Assembly (NCBI GenBank): GCA_963778895.1
Contig: CAVZVZ010000005.1
Coordinates: 496,001 to 560,000 of the forward strand
Origin: CAVZVZ01 sp963778895
GTDB taxonomy: Bacteria; Actinomycetota; Acidimicrobiia; Acidimicrobiales; Acidimicrobilacustridaceae
DNA length: 64,000 nt
Direction of reading: 5' to 3'
Part shown: positions 9,035-17,970 of the stretch, in pieces
How positions within the stretch are numbered: position 1 is the stretch's first letter
Layout: each line of letters opens with the position of its first letter
The notes under the pieces: generated by a model
Databases searched by the model: none
What the model was told of the DNA's origin: nothing
What the model saw: only the letters and a program-made list of their open reading frames with translations
Program-made: the position numbers and the translations under genes

Positions 9035-9116
9035 TGCCCGGGGTGGGACTCGAACCCACATGCCTTTCGGCCGGCGGGTTTAAGCCGCCTGCGTATGCCG
9101 CTTCCGCCACCCGGGC
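9035..9116 (-). tRNA. tRNA-Leu (anticodon TAA)
   Basis: Reading the minus strand, the 5' GCCCGGG pairs with the 3' CCCGGGC. The anticodon arm GGCGG-CTTAAAC-CCGCC shows anticodon TAA. A long variable arm (GGCCGAAAGGCATG region) marks a class II tRNA, and the T arm is TGGGTTCGAGTCCCA. The discriminator is A; the CCA end is not fully encoded (ACC then G). Confidence 0.96.
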
Positions 9117-9122
9117 GTGGCG

Positions 9123-9469
9123 TCAACGGTAGTGCTGCGCCCCGGCGAGGACGGTCGTGCGGCCAGGTCGTTCTGCTCGACCGCACCCCAGAGCGCCGAA
9201 CGGCATTGCGCCGCGTCGGTTCCGGTCAGTTCGTTCGCCACCACGACCCCGTCGATCAGATCGGCGAGTACCGCCAGCCACGGCCGGCCCCGCACCCGGA
9301 CCGCCACGGTCGCCGACTCGCTCCCCTGCCCTCGCACGGTTCGATCGGCGGCCACCCGCGGCGGACTGCGGAACGACGGTGCCACCAACCCCTGGTTGCG
9401 GGCCGCATCGGCCAGCACGCGGGCGGCGGCCGCAAACTGAATCGACGATGCCTCCATAACGCCCACCAT
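9123..9469 (-). CDS. Conserved-looking hypothetical protein, probable +1 frameshift near its end
   Basis: Reads as about 115 residues containing 'MEASSIQFAAAARVLADAAR', 'RGRPWLAVLADLIDGVVVAN' and 'CRSALWGAVEQNDLA'. Taken literally the frame continues into the downstream tRNA-Leu. A single extra base near 9164 would instead give the end 'RTTVLAGAQHYR' with a stop at 9123-9125, 7 bases before the tRNA, which I judge more likely. GGGGAGAG lies just before the ATG at 9469; a second in-frame ATG is at 9457. No domain is recognised. It is divergent from the nuclease gene at 9537. Confidence 0.5.
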
Positions 9470-9536
9470 TCTCTCCCCGCCCTGTGACACTCACCGAGCG
9501 GCGTCCCTCGACCGCGGTCCTCGGCCGACATCCCTC

Positions 9537-10541
9537 ATGACCGTCACAACCCGGTCGTACGCTCCAGCCGTGGACACTGCGGACGCTGACTTTCGACCGG
9601 CGCCGCTCAACGCCGCCCAGCAAGAGGTCCTCGATCTGCTGGGCGCGGGCTTCGACGAGCGGCCCACCTTCGCCCCGGCCCTGCGGGCCGAGCTCCGCGA
9701 GATGCTCACCGACGCGCTCGCCTCCGTCGTGCCCACGCTCCCCGCTGACGAGAACCTCTGGGTCGCCAAGCGCGACCTCTCGAGCGTCCACGGTTGCGAG
9801 GCCAAGCTCCTCGCCGAGGACGAGCTCCCGTTCGAATGGAGCGTGCCCATCGCTCGGGGCACGGTCGCCCACAAGGCCATCGAGCTGAGCGTCAACTGGC
9901 AGGGCGAGGTGAGCCCGCTGCAGCTGGTCGACGAGGCCACCGCGAGCCTCATCGGATCGGGCGACAAGTGCGGTCGCTGGCTCTCGACATGCGGCGAGAC
10001 CGCCCGGGCCGAGGTGCGCGCCGAAGCCAACGATCGCGTCACCAAGTTCCTCGAGTGCTTCCCTCCGCTCAAGAAAGCGTGGCGCCCGGTCACCGAGAGC
10101 AGCTGCCGGGTCGAGCTGCACGACGGGCGCATCGTCCTCGCCGGCAAGATCGACCTGTCGCTCGGACAAGCCGTCGGCCCCACGAGCGGCAAGGTGCTCA
10201 TCGACTTGAAGACCGGCGGCTTCGTGCCCACTCACCTCGACGATCTGCGCTTCTACGCCCTACTCGAGACCATTCGCATCGGCACCCCGCCGCGGTTGCT
10301 CGCCACCTATTACCTCGACAGCGGCCAGACGCGTGTCGAGTCGATGTCCGAGGGTGTGCTCGAAGCCGGCGCGCTCCGCACCATCGACGGCGTCCATCGG
10401 CTGGCCGAGCTGCGCTACGAGCAGGCACTGGCCACGAAGCGGCCTGGTGCCGCGTGTCGATGGTGTCCGATCCGCGACGAGTGCGACGAGGGCACTGCGT
10501 TCCTGGCCGAGCGCGACGGGGCCGACAGCCTCGACGAGTGA
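9537..10541 (+). CDS. PD-(D/E)XK nuclease family protein with a Cas4/AddB-like Fe-S cysteine set
   Basis: A 334-residue RecB-like nuclease domain protein. His112 sits in 'GTVAHKAIEL', Asp206 in 'AGKIDLSLG', and Asp223/Lys225 in 'LIDLKTGG' form the PD-(D/E)XK core. Four cysteines, one N-terminal (Cys87 in 'VHGCEAK') and three C-terminal (Cys307, Cys310, Cys316 in 'CRWCPIRDEC'), have the spacing of the iron-sulfur staple of Cas4 and AddB nucleases. It therefore probably cuts or processes single-stranded DNA ends. No cas genes or helicase are near, so it is more likely a stand-alone repair nuclease than a CRISPR adaptation protein. Confidence 0.8.
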   Translation: MTVTTRSYAPAVDTADADFRPAPLNAAQQEVLDLLGAGFDERPTFAPALRAELREMLTDALASVVPTLPADENLWVAKRDLSSVHGCEAKLLAEDELPFEWSVPIARGTVAHKAIELSVNWQGEVSPLQLVDEATASLIGSGDKCGRWLSTCGETARAEVRAEANDRVTKFLECFPPLKKAWRPVTESSCRVELHDGRIVLAGKIDLSLGQAVGPTSGKVLIDLKTGGFVPTHLDDLRFYALLETIRIGTPPRLLATYYLDSGQTRVESMSEGVLEAGALRTIDGVHRLAELRYEQALATKRPGAACRWCPIRDECDEGTAFLAERDGADSLDE

Positions 10542-10543
10542 CG

Positions 10544-11911
10544 TCAAGGCGTGGCCGGCTCGGCCTGCGGGTCCGCCACGATGGGCACCACCTCGGCCAA
10601 CGTCTCGACGCGATCGTCGTCCATCGCTCGCACGTAGCCCGTCCCGAGCCGGAGCCACCAGGTAGCGGCCAAGAACAGCGCTCCGGCTGACGCGACGGTG
10701 GCTCGCGCACCGATCACGTCGGCGAGTGCGCCCTGGGCCAGCGTCCCGAGCGGAATCGCGAGCGTCAGGAACATGATGTAGGCCGCGATCACCTTGCCCC
10801 GCATGAGCTCGTCGACCTGTAGTTGCAGTGTGGTGTTGAGTGTCGACGCGATCGCCAGGTAGGCGCCACCGCACAGCAGGAGTCCCACGATCGCCAAGCC
10901 GTACCACGGTGCAAGGGCGAACAACACCAAGGCCGCGCCGTACACCGTCGTCCCGAGCATGACGAGGCGGGATCGAGCCAGGCCTGATCCCGGTCCGGCG
11001 ATGACAGGTGCCGCCAGCAACGCACCGATTCCAAGGGCCGCGCCGAGGAACCCATAGGCGAGATCCCCGACGTGGAAGACCTGATCCGCGAACACCGCCA
11101 ACAGCTGGAAGACGGGACTACCCAACGCACCCAACGCCAACACCAGCACGAAACACGCCAGGATGCCGGGCATGCGCCGTGCGTAGCGCAGCCCCTCGGC
11201 GAACTGGCGCAGCACGCCGCGATCGTCGTGCGCCCGGTCGAGCCGGGGCACGTGGATCATCAGCAAGGCGACGATCACCGCCAAGAACGAGATGGCGTTG
11301 ATCAGGAACGCGGGCCCGGCACCGAGCAACCCCAGCACCAGGCCACCGACCGCCGGGCCGAACGCACGCGCCGCGTTGAACTGCGTCGAGTTGAGCGTCA
11401 CCGCGTTCAACAGGACCTCGCGTGGCACGAGCTCACTGATGAACGCCTGCCACGACGGGATGTTGAGGCCCGCGGTCACACCGCCGATCGCCACCGCGCC
11501 GACGATGGCCCAAGGGTTGCGCACCCCGGCGATCCACATGATCCACAGCAGGAGCGCATCGGCGGCCATGAGCGATTGGGTGACGAGCAGCACGCTCCGA
11601 CGGTGGAAACGATCGGCCAGCGACCCGGCGAGTGGTCCCACGAGCACGGCCGGGAGGAACTGAGCGAAGCCGGCGAAGCCGACCCACGCCGCACTTCCGG
11701 TCAGCTGGAGCACCACGAAGGGGACCGTGACGCCTTGCACCCAGGTGCCCGTGCTCGACAGCAGCGCGCCGATCCAGAACAACCGGAAGTTGCGGTAGCG
11801 GAAGGCCACGACGGCTTCCCGCAGACCCCGACGCTCCTGTGGAACCGGCGCCCGCTCCGCATCCCCCGGCGAAGCCGTCACCTGGGCGAGGGTACCGGCC
11901 GACCGACGCAC
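10544..11911 (-). CDS. MFS transporter (enterobactin-exporter-like)
   Basis: A 455-residue inner-membrane protein with about 12 hydrophobic segments and the loop 2-3 motif 'GPLAGSLADRFHRRSVLL'. N-terminal features ('FRYRNFRLFWIGALLSSTGTW') are typical of the MFS_3/EntS-like family of siderophore and drug exporters. The exported compound cannot be predicted. The GTG at 11911 is the longest start; a later GTG (VTASPGDAER) would remove about 10 residues and is equally possible. It is divergent from the acyltransferase operon, with only 24 bp between starts, so promoter elements must overlap coding sequence. Confidence 0.88.
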   Translation of the reverse strand: MRRSAGTLAQVTASPGDAERAPVPQERRGLREAVVAFRYRNFRLFWIGALLSSTGTWVQGVTVPFVVLQLTGSAAWVGFAGFAQFLPAVLVGPLAGSLADRFHRRSVLLVTQSLMAADALLLWIMWIAGVRNPWAIVGAVAIGGVTAGLNIPSWQAFISELVPREVLLNAVTLNSTQFNAARAFGPAVGGLVLGLLGAGPAFLINAISFLAVIVALLMIHVPRLDRAHDDRGVLRQFAEGLRYARRMPGILACFVLVLALGALGSPVFQLLAVFADQVFHVGDLAYGFLGAALGIGALLAAPVIAGPGSGLARSRLVMLGTTVYGAALVLFALAPWYGLAIVGLLLCGGAYLAIASTLNTTLQLQVDELMRGKVIAAYIMFLTLAIPLGTLAQGALADVIGARATVASAGALFLAATWWLRLGTGYVRAMDDDRVETLAEVVPIVADPQAEPATP

Positions 11912-11935
11912 GACCGGCTCGGTAGGCTACGGCGC

Positions 11936-12919
11936 ATGGCCGGCCCCGATCCCTCGAACGGCGGAAAGGCCGACAAGGAACGCACACGCGTCGAACGCCA
12001 CCTCGAGGCCACGATTGCGGAAGCGATGGACACCATCGACGAGGCGAACGCACTCATCGAGGCCGACGAAGGCCTGGAGCGTTCGCTCGTGCCGGTGCCG
12101 TCGCTGCCCGAGCAGTCGAACAAGCTCGACGATCCGCGCCGCTCCGATGTCGACGAGTGGGGCCGTTCCGAGCACATGCGCTCGTTGGCGCGCCGCTTGT
12201 ACGACCCGATCTACTCCAAGTGGTTCCGGGCACACTGGGAAGGGCTCGAGAAGATCCCGAACGACGGCGGCGCATTGATCGTCGCCAATCATGCCGGTGC
12301 CATCCCGAGTGACGCGCCGGTGATCATGCACGGCATCGAGAAGGAACTGGAGCGACCCGTCTACGGGTTGGCCGACCAACTGTTCAAGGCGCTGCCCCTG
12401 ATCGGTGTGTTGTGGTCACGCGTGGGCGGTGTGGTGGCTCATCCCGACAACGCCTATCGCTTGCTCCGTGAGCAGCAGCAGCTCGTGCTCGTGTTCCCGG
12501 AAGGCAGCAAGGGCCCCGGCAAGCACTACAGCGAGCGTTACCGCCTGCGCCGGTTCGGCCGCGGCGGCTTCGTCGAGATCGCGATGCGCGCCGGCGTGCC
12601 CGTCGTTCCCATCGCCGTCGTCGGCGCCGAGGAGTCGATGCCCATCATCTGGAAGTCGAGCACCATGGCCAAGTTGCTCGGCCTGCCGTACTTCCCGATC
12701 ACGGCCAATCAGCTGCTGTTCACACCGGCCGGCACGCTGGCCTACCTCCCGGCCAAGTTCCACCTCCGCGTCCTCGACCCCGTGTACTTCGACGTGGCCC
12801 CCGATCAACCGCGGTACTCCAAGAGCCGCGTGATGGACGAGAGCGAGCACATTCGCGAGCTGATCCAGTCGGCGCTCTACGACATGCTGCGCGAGCGCCG
12901 TTCCGTGTGGTTCGGATGA
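11936..12919 (+). CDS. Lysophospholipid/glycerolipid acyltransferase family protein
   Basis: A 327-residue PlsC-superfamily acyltransferase, probably peripheral on the inner membrane. The catalytic block is 'ALIVANHAGAIPSDAPVI' (His119, Asp126; HX6D spacing as in the mycobacterial relatives of this subfamily rather than HX4D), and the glycerol-phosphate motif is 'LVFPEGSKGPGK'. About 90 charged N-terminal residues precede the domain. It is followed 18 bases downstream by an epimerase-like gene. I recall the same pair side by side in mycobacteria (Rv0501/Rv0502 region), which supports a joint role in envelope lipid synthesis. The acceptor lipid is unknown. Confidence 0.85.
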   Translation: MAGPDPSNGGKADKERTRVERHLEATIAEAMDTIDEANALIEADEGLERSLVPVPSLPEQSNKLDDPRRSDVDEWGRSEHMRSLARRLYDPIYSKWFRAHWEGLEKIPNDGGALIVANHAGAIPSDAPVIMHGIEKELERPVYGLADQLFKALPLIGVLWSRVGGVVAHPDNAYRLLREQQQLVLVFPEGSKGPGKHYSERYRLRRFGRGGFVEIAMRAGVPVVPIAVVGAEESMPIIWKSSTMAKLLGLPYFPITANQLLFTPAGTLAYLPAKFHLRVLDPVYFDVAPDQPRYSKSRVMDESEHIRELIQSALYDMLRERRSVWFG

Positions 12920-12937
12920 CCGAAGCGAGTCGCTGAG

Positions 12938-13984
12938 ATGGGTCGTCGCGTCCTCATCACCGGTCTGGCCACTTTCTGGGGTGGACTCGTCGCGCAACGC
13001 CTCGAGGCCGATCCCACGATCGACGTGTTGATCGGCCTCGACACTCGCGAGCCCGAGGTCGAGCTCGAACGCACCGAGTACGTGCGCACGGACGAGAACT
13101 ACTCGATCCTCGCCCGCATCGTGAAGGCGGCGCGGATCGACACGATCGTGCACACCTTCCTCGTGGTCGACTCCGCCCAGATGCGGCCACGTCTGATGCA
13201 CGAGATCAACGTCATCGGCACCATGAACCTGTTCGCCGCCGCGTCGGCCACCGGCAGCACGGTGCGCGACGTCGTGGTCAAGTCGTCAGGATATGTCTAC
13301 GGCTCGGCCAAGGAAGATCCCGTGTGGTTCCGCGAGGAGACACCGCGCAGTCGCACGCCCCGCACTCGCGTCGAGCAGAACCTCGAGTCGGTCGAGGGCT
13401 ACGTGCGTGACTTCGCCGAGGACAACCCCCACGTCAACGTCACGCTGCTGCGCTTCTCGAACGTGCTCGGGCCCGACATCGTCACGTCTCTCAGCAAGGC
13501 GCTCGAACTTCCAGCGGTACCGTCCATCTTCGGCTTCGACCCACGCCTGCAGTTCGTGCACGAGGACGATGTCATCCGATCGATCTTGTTCGTGCTCGAT
13601 CGCCACCTGCCCGGGATCTACAACGTGGCCGGCGACGGACTGCTCCCGTGGTCCGAGGTGGCCAAGATCTGCGGGAAGCGCACCGCGCCGCTCCCCCCGA
13701 TCGGAACGACGTTCGCCGCGCTGCCCTTGCGCCGGGTCGGTGTGCAACTCCCGGACGAGCTCCTCGAGCTCTTGCGGTACGGCCGGGGGATGGACAACCG
13801 TCGATTGAAGCGCGCCGGTTTCGCCTATCGCTACACCTCGGCGGGCACGGTCGAAGCGTTCGTCGAAGCATTGCGCCTACGCCGCACGGTCGGTGGCACC
13901 GAGCCCGAGTACCGCTACGAACGAGACGTCGAGCAGTTCTTCCGCCACTCACCCGCTGTCCTCCGCGACGGCGAGGGCGGCTGA
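12938..13984 (+). CDS. NAD-dependent epimerase/dehydratase family protein (extended SDR)
   Basis: A 348-residue extended SDR. The nucleotide fold starts at 'RRVLITGLATFWGGLVAQRL', where the usual GxxGxxG is loosened (GLATFWGG). 'HEINVIGTMNLFAAA' is the family's NVxGT block. The catalytic Tyr-x-x-x-Lys is not obvious near 'SSGYVYGSAKED', so activity may differ from classical epimerases. 'FVHEDDVIRSI' and 'GIYNVAGDGLLPW' are typical of the galE-like family. It sits between an acyltransferase and a crotonase, all on the plus strand with gaps of 4-18 bases, so the three form an operon probably linked to envelope lipids. Confidence 0.82.
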   Translation: MGRRVLITGLATFWGGLVAQRLEADPTIDVLIGLDTREPEVELERTEYVRTDENYSILARIVKAARIDTIVHTFLVVDSAQMRPRLMHEINVIGTMNLFAAASATGSTVRDVVVKSSGYVYGSAKEDPVWFREETPRSRTPRTRVEQNLESVEGYVRDFAEDNPHVNVTLLRFSNVLGPDIVTSLSKALELPAVPSIFGFDPRLQFVHEDDVIRSILFVLDRHLPGIYNVAGDGLLPWSEVAKICGKRTAPLPPIGTTFAALPLRRVGVQLPDELLELLRYGRGMDNRRLKRAGFAYRYTSAGTVEAFVEALRLRRTVGGTEPEYRYERDVEQFFRHSPAVLRDGEGG

Positions 13985-13988
13985 CGCG

Positions 13989-14744
13989 ATGCCCGAAGTG
14001 CACGTGCAAATCGACGGTCACGTCGCCACGGTCACCCTCGACGATGCCGAGCGCCGCAACGCACTCACCATCGATCTCGTCGACGAGATCGTCGCAACCT
14101 TCGACGCCCTCGAGACCGGCGAAACCATCGGTGCGGTCGTCATCACCGGCGCGGGCTCGGCGTTCTGCGCGGGCGCCGACCTGTCAGACCTCGGCTCGTC
14201 ACGCGAGCAGGGACTGCGCCGGATCTACGACGGCTTCCTCCGCGTCGGCCAATCGACGATCCCCACCATCGCCGCCGTCAACGGCCCCGCAGTGGGCGCC
14301 GGCATGAACCTCGCGCTGGCGTGCGACATCCGGATGGCCGGACAGTCCGCCCGGTTCGACTCGCGGTTCCTGCAGCTCGGCATCCATCCCGGCGGCGGCC
14401 ACACCTGGATGTTGCAGCGCGCCGTCGGCCCGCAGACCGCGGCGTTGATGGCGCTGGCCGGTGAAGTCCTCGACGGCGAAGCCGCGGCACGGACCGGATT
14501 GGCCTGGCGCTGCGTCGCCGACCAGTCACTCCTCGAAGAGTCGCTGGCGATCGCCGGCCGCATCGCATCGGCACCGGTCGAGCTGGCCCGCCGCACCAAG
14601 CGCACGCTGCGCGACGTCGCCCTGCTCGACACGCACGACGAGGCCGTCGAACGCGAGCTCGAGACTCAGCTCTGGTCGATGACCCAGCCGGCCTTCGCCG
14701 AACGGCTGGCGGCGATGCAGCGCCGCATCAGCAAGAAGAGCTGA
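13989..14744 (+). CDS. Enoyl-CoA hydratase/isomerase (crotonase) family protein
   Basis: A 251-residue crotonase. 'GAGSAFCAGADLSDL' and 'AAVNGPAVGAGMNLALACD' are the two oxyanion-hole/CoA signatures; the second also carries the usual GxGxN. Glu residues for hydration are not placed with certainty: 'FLQLGIHPGGGHTWML' has His/Pro where many hydratases have E, so an isomerase or other crotonase reaction is possible. The start at 13989 is 4 bases after the epimerase stop. The 3' end overlaps the stop region of the convergent GNAT gene by 17 bases. Confidence 0.85.
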   Translation: MPEVHVQIDGHVATVTLDDAERRNALTIDLVDEIVATFDALETGETIGAVVITGAGSAFCAGADLSDLGSSREQGLRRIYDGFLRVGQSTIPTIAAVNGPAVGAGMNLALACDIRMAGQSARFDSRFLQLGIHPGGGHTWMLQRAVGPQTAALMALAGEVLDGEAAARTGLAWRCVADQSLLEESLAIAGRIASAPVELARRTKRTLRDVALLDTHDEAVERELETQLWSMTQPAFAERLAAMQRRISKKS

Positions 14745-15339
14745 TGATCAGTCGACCCAGGCCGCCGAGCAGCTCGTCGGCCCGCGCTTCCCATTCCTCG
14801 GCGGTGATGGCGTAGCGGACGTGGTCCTCCCACTCACCGTTGATCTCGAGATAGCGCTCCGCCACACCCTCGTTGCGAACGTTCAGCTTCTCGACCACAC
14901 GACGGCTCGCGCTGTTGCGCGGGATGATGGCGATCTGCACCCGGTGCAATCGCAGTTCCTCGAAGGCGTACCGAGCCAACACCACGAGCGACTCGGGCAC
15001 GTAGCCGGTTCCGGCGCGCTTCTCGTCGATCCAGTAGCCGACATACGAGCTCTGGAACGGTCCGCGCTGCACGGAGGAGAGGTTGATCTCACCGGCGAAG
15101 TCGCCCTCGGCGAAGATGCCGAACCCGTAGCCCGTGCCGAGCTGACGCTCGCGTTGACGAGCGCTGCATCGGACCGCGAACGCGTCACGGTCCTCGACGA
15201 CGTCCGGTTGACCGGGCACGCGCGCCGGCTCCCACTTGGTGAGCCAATCCACGTTGCGTCGACGAACCTCCTGCCATTGCGAGAAGTCCGTGACGGTAAG
15301 CGGACGGAGGACGACACGACGGCCGAAGAGCGTGGTCAT
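14728..15339 (-). CDS. GNAT family N-acetyltransferase (RimJ/RimL type)
   Basis: A 203-residue acetyltransferase: 'RRVVLRPLTVTDFSQWQEVR' start, 'FAGEINLSSVQRGPFQSSYV' beta strands, and the acetyl-CoA loop region 'DEKRAGTGYVPESLVVLARY', then 'LHRVQIAIIPRNSASRRVVEK'. This is the RimJ/RimL-like pattern of N-terminal protein or small-molecule acetylation; the substrate is unknown. The ATG at 15339 overlaps the stop of the upstream aminotransferase (ATGA), indicating coupled translation. Confidence 0.85.
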   Translation of the reverse strand: MTTLFGRRVVLRPLTVTDFSQWQEVRRRNVDWLTKWEPARVPGQPDVVEDRDAFAVRCSARQRERQLGTGYGFGIFAEGDFAGEINLSSVQRGPFQSSYVGYWIDEKRAGTGYVPESLVVLARYAFEELRLHRVQIAIIPRNSASRRVVEKLNVRNEGVAERYLEINGEWEDHVRYAITAEEWEARADELLGGLGRLIISSSC

Positions 15340-16460
15340 GACTTCAACAGTTCCTCGAGTGCTCCGAGCAGCAACGTGACGTTCCGCATTCTGGCCGTGT
15401 GACCCATGCAGCCCACGCGCCACACCTTGCCCGCCACAGGACCCAACCCTCCGCCCACCTCGATGCCGTAACGATCGAGCAGCCAACGCCGAGCCGCGGC
15501 CTCGTCCATGCCGTTCGGCAACCGGTCGAGCGGCACCCAGGCGGTCGTGAGCTCGGGCAGTCGATGACCCTCGTCGGCGAACAGTTCGAAACCGAGTGAC
15601 TGCAGCCCGCTTTGCAGCGCCTCACCACACTCGCGGTGACGGGCCCACGCGTTCTCGAGCCCTTCCTCCAGAACCGCGCCGAGCGCCGCGTGGAGGCCGA
15701 AGATCATCGAGATCGGCGCCGTGTGGTGATAGGCGCGGGCTCCGTCGCCCGAGACGTACTTGGCGATCATGTTGAGGTCGAGGTACCAGGATTGCGGCCG
15801 CTCGACGAGATGGTCCACCGCCCGCTCGCTCGCGGTGAACGGTGACAGGCCCGGTGGCGTGCCCAGGCACTTCTGCGTGCCGCTGTACGCCAGGTCGACA
15901 CCCCATCCGTCGATCTCCACCGGGATACCGGCCAGCGATGTCACGCAGTCGACGATCAACAGGGCGTCGCCCTTGGCGCTCCCTAAACATGCCACGTCGT
16001 TGCGCACACCGGTCGACGTCTCGGCGTGCACGACCGCGATGACTTTCGGGCTGGAGTGCGCGTCGAGCAGCGCTTGCGGATCTATCGGTTTGCCCCACTC
16101 GGCTTCGACTCGTACGACCTCGGCTCCGCACCGCGCCGCGACATCGCACATGCGCTCGCCGAAGACGCCGTTGACACCGATCACCGCGACGTCACCGGGT
16201 TCGATGACGTTGACGAACGCCGCTTCCATGCCGGCGGAACCCGTCGCGCTGATCGGGAACGTCAGTTGATTGGCCGTCCGGAACACCTCGCGCAGTCGCG
16301 CGTTGGTGTCGTCGAGCAACTCGATGAATTCCGGGTCGAGGTGGCCGAGCATCGGTCGGCCCATCGCCAGCGCGACCTCGGGATACGGGTTGCTGGGACC
16401 GGGGCCCATGAGCACCCGATCAGTGAGGGGGGTATGCGCTGGACCAGCCATCGGCGGCAT
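15336..16460 (-). CDS. Class V aminotransferase (alanine/serine-glyoxylate type)
   Basis: PLP-dependent aminotransferase of about 374 residues. 'LMGPGPSNPYPEVALAMGRP' is the characteristic N-terminus of serine-pyruvate/alanine-glyoxylate aminotransferases. The Asp of 'LLIVDCVTSLAGIPVEID' binds the pyridine nitrogen, and the Schiff-base Lys is in 'YSGTQKCLGTPPGLS'. 'RVGCMGHTARMRNV' is the conserved C-terminal block. It probably deaminates alanine or serine with glyoxylate, linking to photorespiratory-type or one-carbon metabolism. Two Met codons (16460, 16451) are possible starts; neither has a clear ribosome binding site. Confidence 0.85.
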   Translation of the reverse strand: MPPMAGPAHTPLTDRVLMGPGPSNPYPEVALAMGRPMLGHLDPEFIELLDDTNARLREVFRTANQLTFPISATGSAGMEAAFVNVIEPGDVAVIGVNGVFGERMCDVAARCGAEVVRVEAEWGKPIDPQALLDAHSSPKVIAVVHAETSTGVRNDVACLGSAKGDALLIVDCVTSLAGIPVEIDGWGVDLAYSGTQKCLGTPPGLSPFTASERAVDHLVERPQSWYLDLNMIAKYVSGDGARAYHHTAPISMIFGLHAALGAVLEEGLENAWARHRECGEALQSGLQSLGFELFADEGHRLPELTTAWVPLDRLPNGMDEAAARRWLLDRYGIEVGGGLGPVAGKVWRVGCMGHTARMRNVTLLLGALEELLKS

Positions 16461-16510
16461 CGTACCGAGGACGCGCCCACCGGGCTGCGACGGGCCGAAC
16501 GCGCCGCCGT

Positions 16511-17426
16511 TCAGCGGGCCGCGGTGATGGCCAGGCCGTCCAAGATGTCGGCCTCGGACACCAGGCACTCGGCGAAACCGAGGCGCCGCATGATCGTCAC
16601 CAAGATGCACGTGCCGCCGACGATGACATCGGCCCGCTCCCGTTCGAGCCCGGGATTCGTGATCCGATCCTCGAAGGGTTCGGTCGCGAGCGTGCGGAAC
16701 ACGTCCTCGGCTGCCGCCTTCGAGAGCAGGAAGTGGTGCACCTTCTGGCGGTCGTAGGTCTGCAAGCCGAGCTCGACCGCGGCAACCGTCGTGATGGTTC
16801 CGGCCAGGCCCACGAACGTGGGCGCCTCGGCCGCTTGCGGGATGGCGCGCACGACGTCGTCGATGAACACTTCCACGACCGAGATGCACGCCGAGAGCTC
16901 CTCGGGCAACGGAGGGTCGTGCTCGAGGTACTTCTCGGTGAGGCGTACGCAGCCGATGTCGAGCGAGAGGGTCGCCTCGCATTCATCGGTGCCGTAGGAG
17001 AACTCGGTGGAGCCGCCGCCGATGTCGACCACGAGGAACGGTCCACGCGCAGAGTCGAGATCCGACGTGGCCCCGAGGAACGACAGTCGACCCTCCTCCT
17101 CGCCGGACAGCAGCTCGGGAGCCACACCGATCACGTGCTCGGCCGGACCGAAGAAGTCGTCACGATTGGCCGCATCGCGCGCCGCCGAGGTGGCCGACAT
17201 GCGCACTCGATCCACACCGAAGCCGTCCATCACCTCGCGGAACTCGCGGAGCACCGACACCGTTCGGTCGATCGCCTCAGGGTCGAGTCGCCCGGTCGCG
17301 TCGACGCCTTTACCGAGACGAGTGATCCGCATGAGCCGTGCGAGCGTGGTGCCATCGGCGCGCGCGTACGAGCAAACGGGTGGAGTTCGTACCGCAATCG
17401 ATAGCGGCCACGGTGGGCGTCGTCAC
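16511..17426 (-). CDS. Ppx/GppA exopolyphosphatase family protein, frameshifted near its N-terminus
   Basis: Exopolyphosphatase/pppGpp phosphohydrolase of the ASKHA fold. The N-terminal ATPase loop 'VAAIDCGTNSTRLLV' follows a GTG start at 17426. The rest ('LARLMRITRLGKGVDATGRL', 'VVDIGGGSTEFSYG', 'VGLAGTITTVAA') is in another frame beginning at about 17355; a small indel in a GCGCGC run explains this. About 304 residues in total, the short actinobacterial type. It directly follows the DUF501 gene (3-base gap), as in the eno-ftsB-DUF501-ppx order of mycobacteria. Confidence 0.85.
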
Positions 17427-17429
17427 AGA

Positions 17430-17894
17430 TCAAGCCTCCTCGGGCGGGAGGCTATCGGCGCGGCGCAACTCGGCGTGAACCCACGCGCCGACAGGGTCGT
17501 CGCCGCCCGCCAGAAACCAGGCATAGTGCGCGTGCAGGCACTTCACACCTCGTCGGGTGCCGCCGACGCCACCCGACGGACGTGGACCGCGGTGGTCGGC
17601 AGGGACACACGCATCGCGCTCGGCCGCGTAGCGAGCATGGGCACTCGTCAGTGCATCGGGATCGACGTCGGCTTCGGCGCGGCGCACACCGCCGCTCGAT
17701 TCGAGACCACCGATGCGGCGCCGCAGCTCCGGATCGACCAACCAGTACCGGGTGGGCATCGGAGTGCCGTCGTCCAGCAACGGTTCGTTGCGAATGACGA
17801 TCGGCCGGCCATCGTCCCCGCGCACGACGACGTCGAAGCCGGCTTGGGGCTCGCGCCCCAACAACGCAGCCACAGCTCGGCGGTCGTCGTTCAC
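17430..17894 (-). CDS. DUF501 domain-containing protein
   Basis: A 154-residue protein matching the DUF501 pattern: 'VAALLGREPQAGFDVVVRGD', 'PTRYWLVDPELRRRIGGLES', 'GGVGGTRRGVKCLHAHYAWF' and 'GDDPVGAWVHAEL'. The function is unknown. The conserved Cys/His block (C-L-H-A-H-Y) may bind metal. It is almost always found next to ppx and ftsB in actinobacteria, and here it lies 3 bases upstream of ppx. The 76 bp to the divergent gene at 17971 hold the promoter. Confidence 0.85.
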   Translation of the reverse strand: MNDDRRAVAALLGREPQAGFDVVVRGDDGRPIVIRNEPLLDDGTPMPTRYWLVDPELRRRIGGLESSGGVRRAEADVDPDALTSAHARYAAERDACVPADHRGPRPSGGVGGTRRGVKCLHAHYAWFLAGGDDPVGAWVHAELRRADSLPPEEA

Positions 17895-17970
17895 CGGCCC
17901 ACGCTACTTCTGGGACCGGTCGGGCCGTCTCGGCGCGCCGGCTGCTGTCGTGGCTCTAGCCTGAGCGATC

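Noticed and set aside
9080..9122. Continuation of the 9.1-9.5 kb hypothetical protein into tRNA-Leu
   Set aside because: Overlap of a coding region with the tRNA 5' half is unlikely; a +1 correction ends the protein at 9123.
11072..12919. Long plus-strand frame of 615 codons extending the acyltransferase upstream
   Set aside because: The first half is antisense to the MFS transporter and rich in Arg, Glu, His and Gln, typical of shadow frames in GC-rich DNA. The ATG at 11936 starts the conserved protein.
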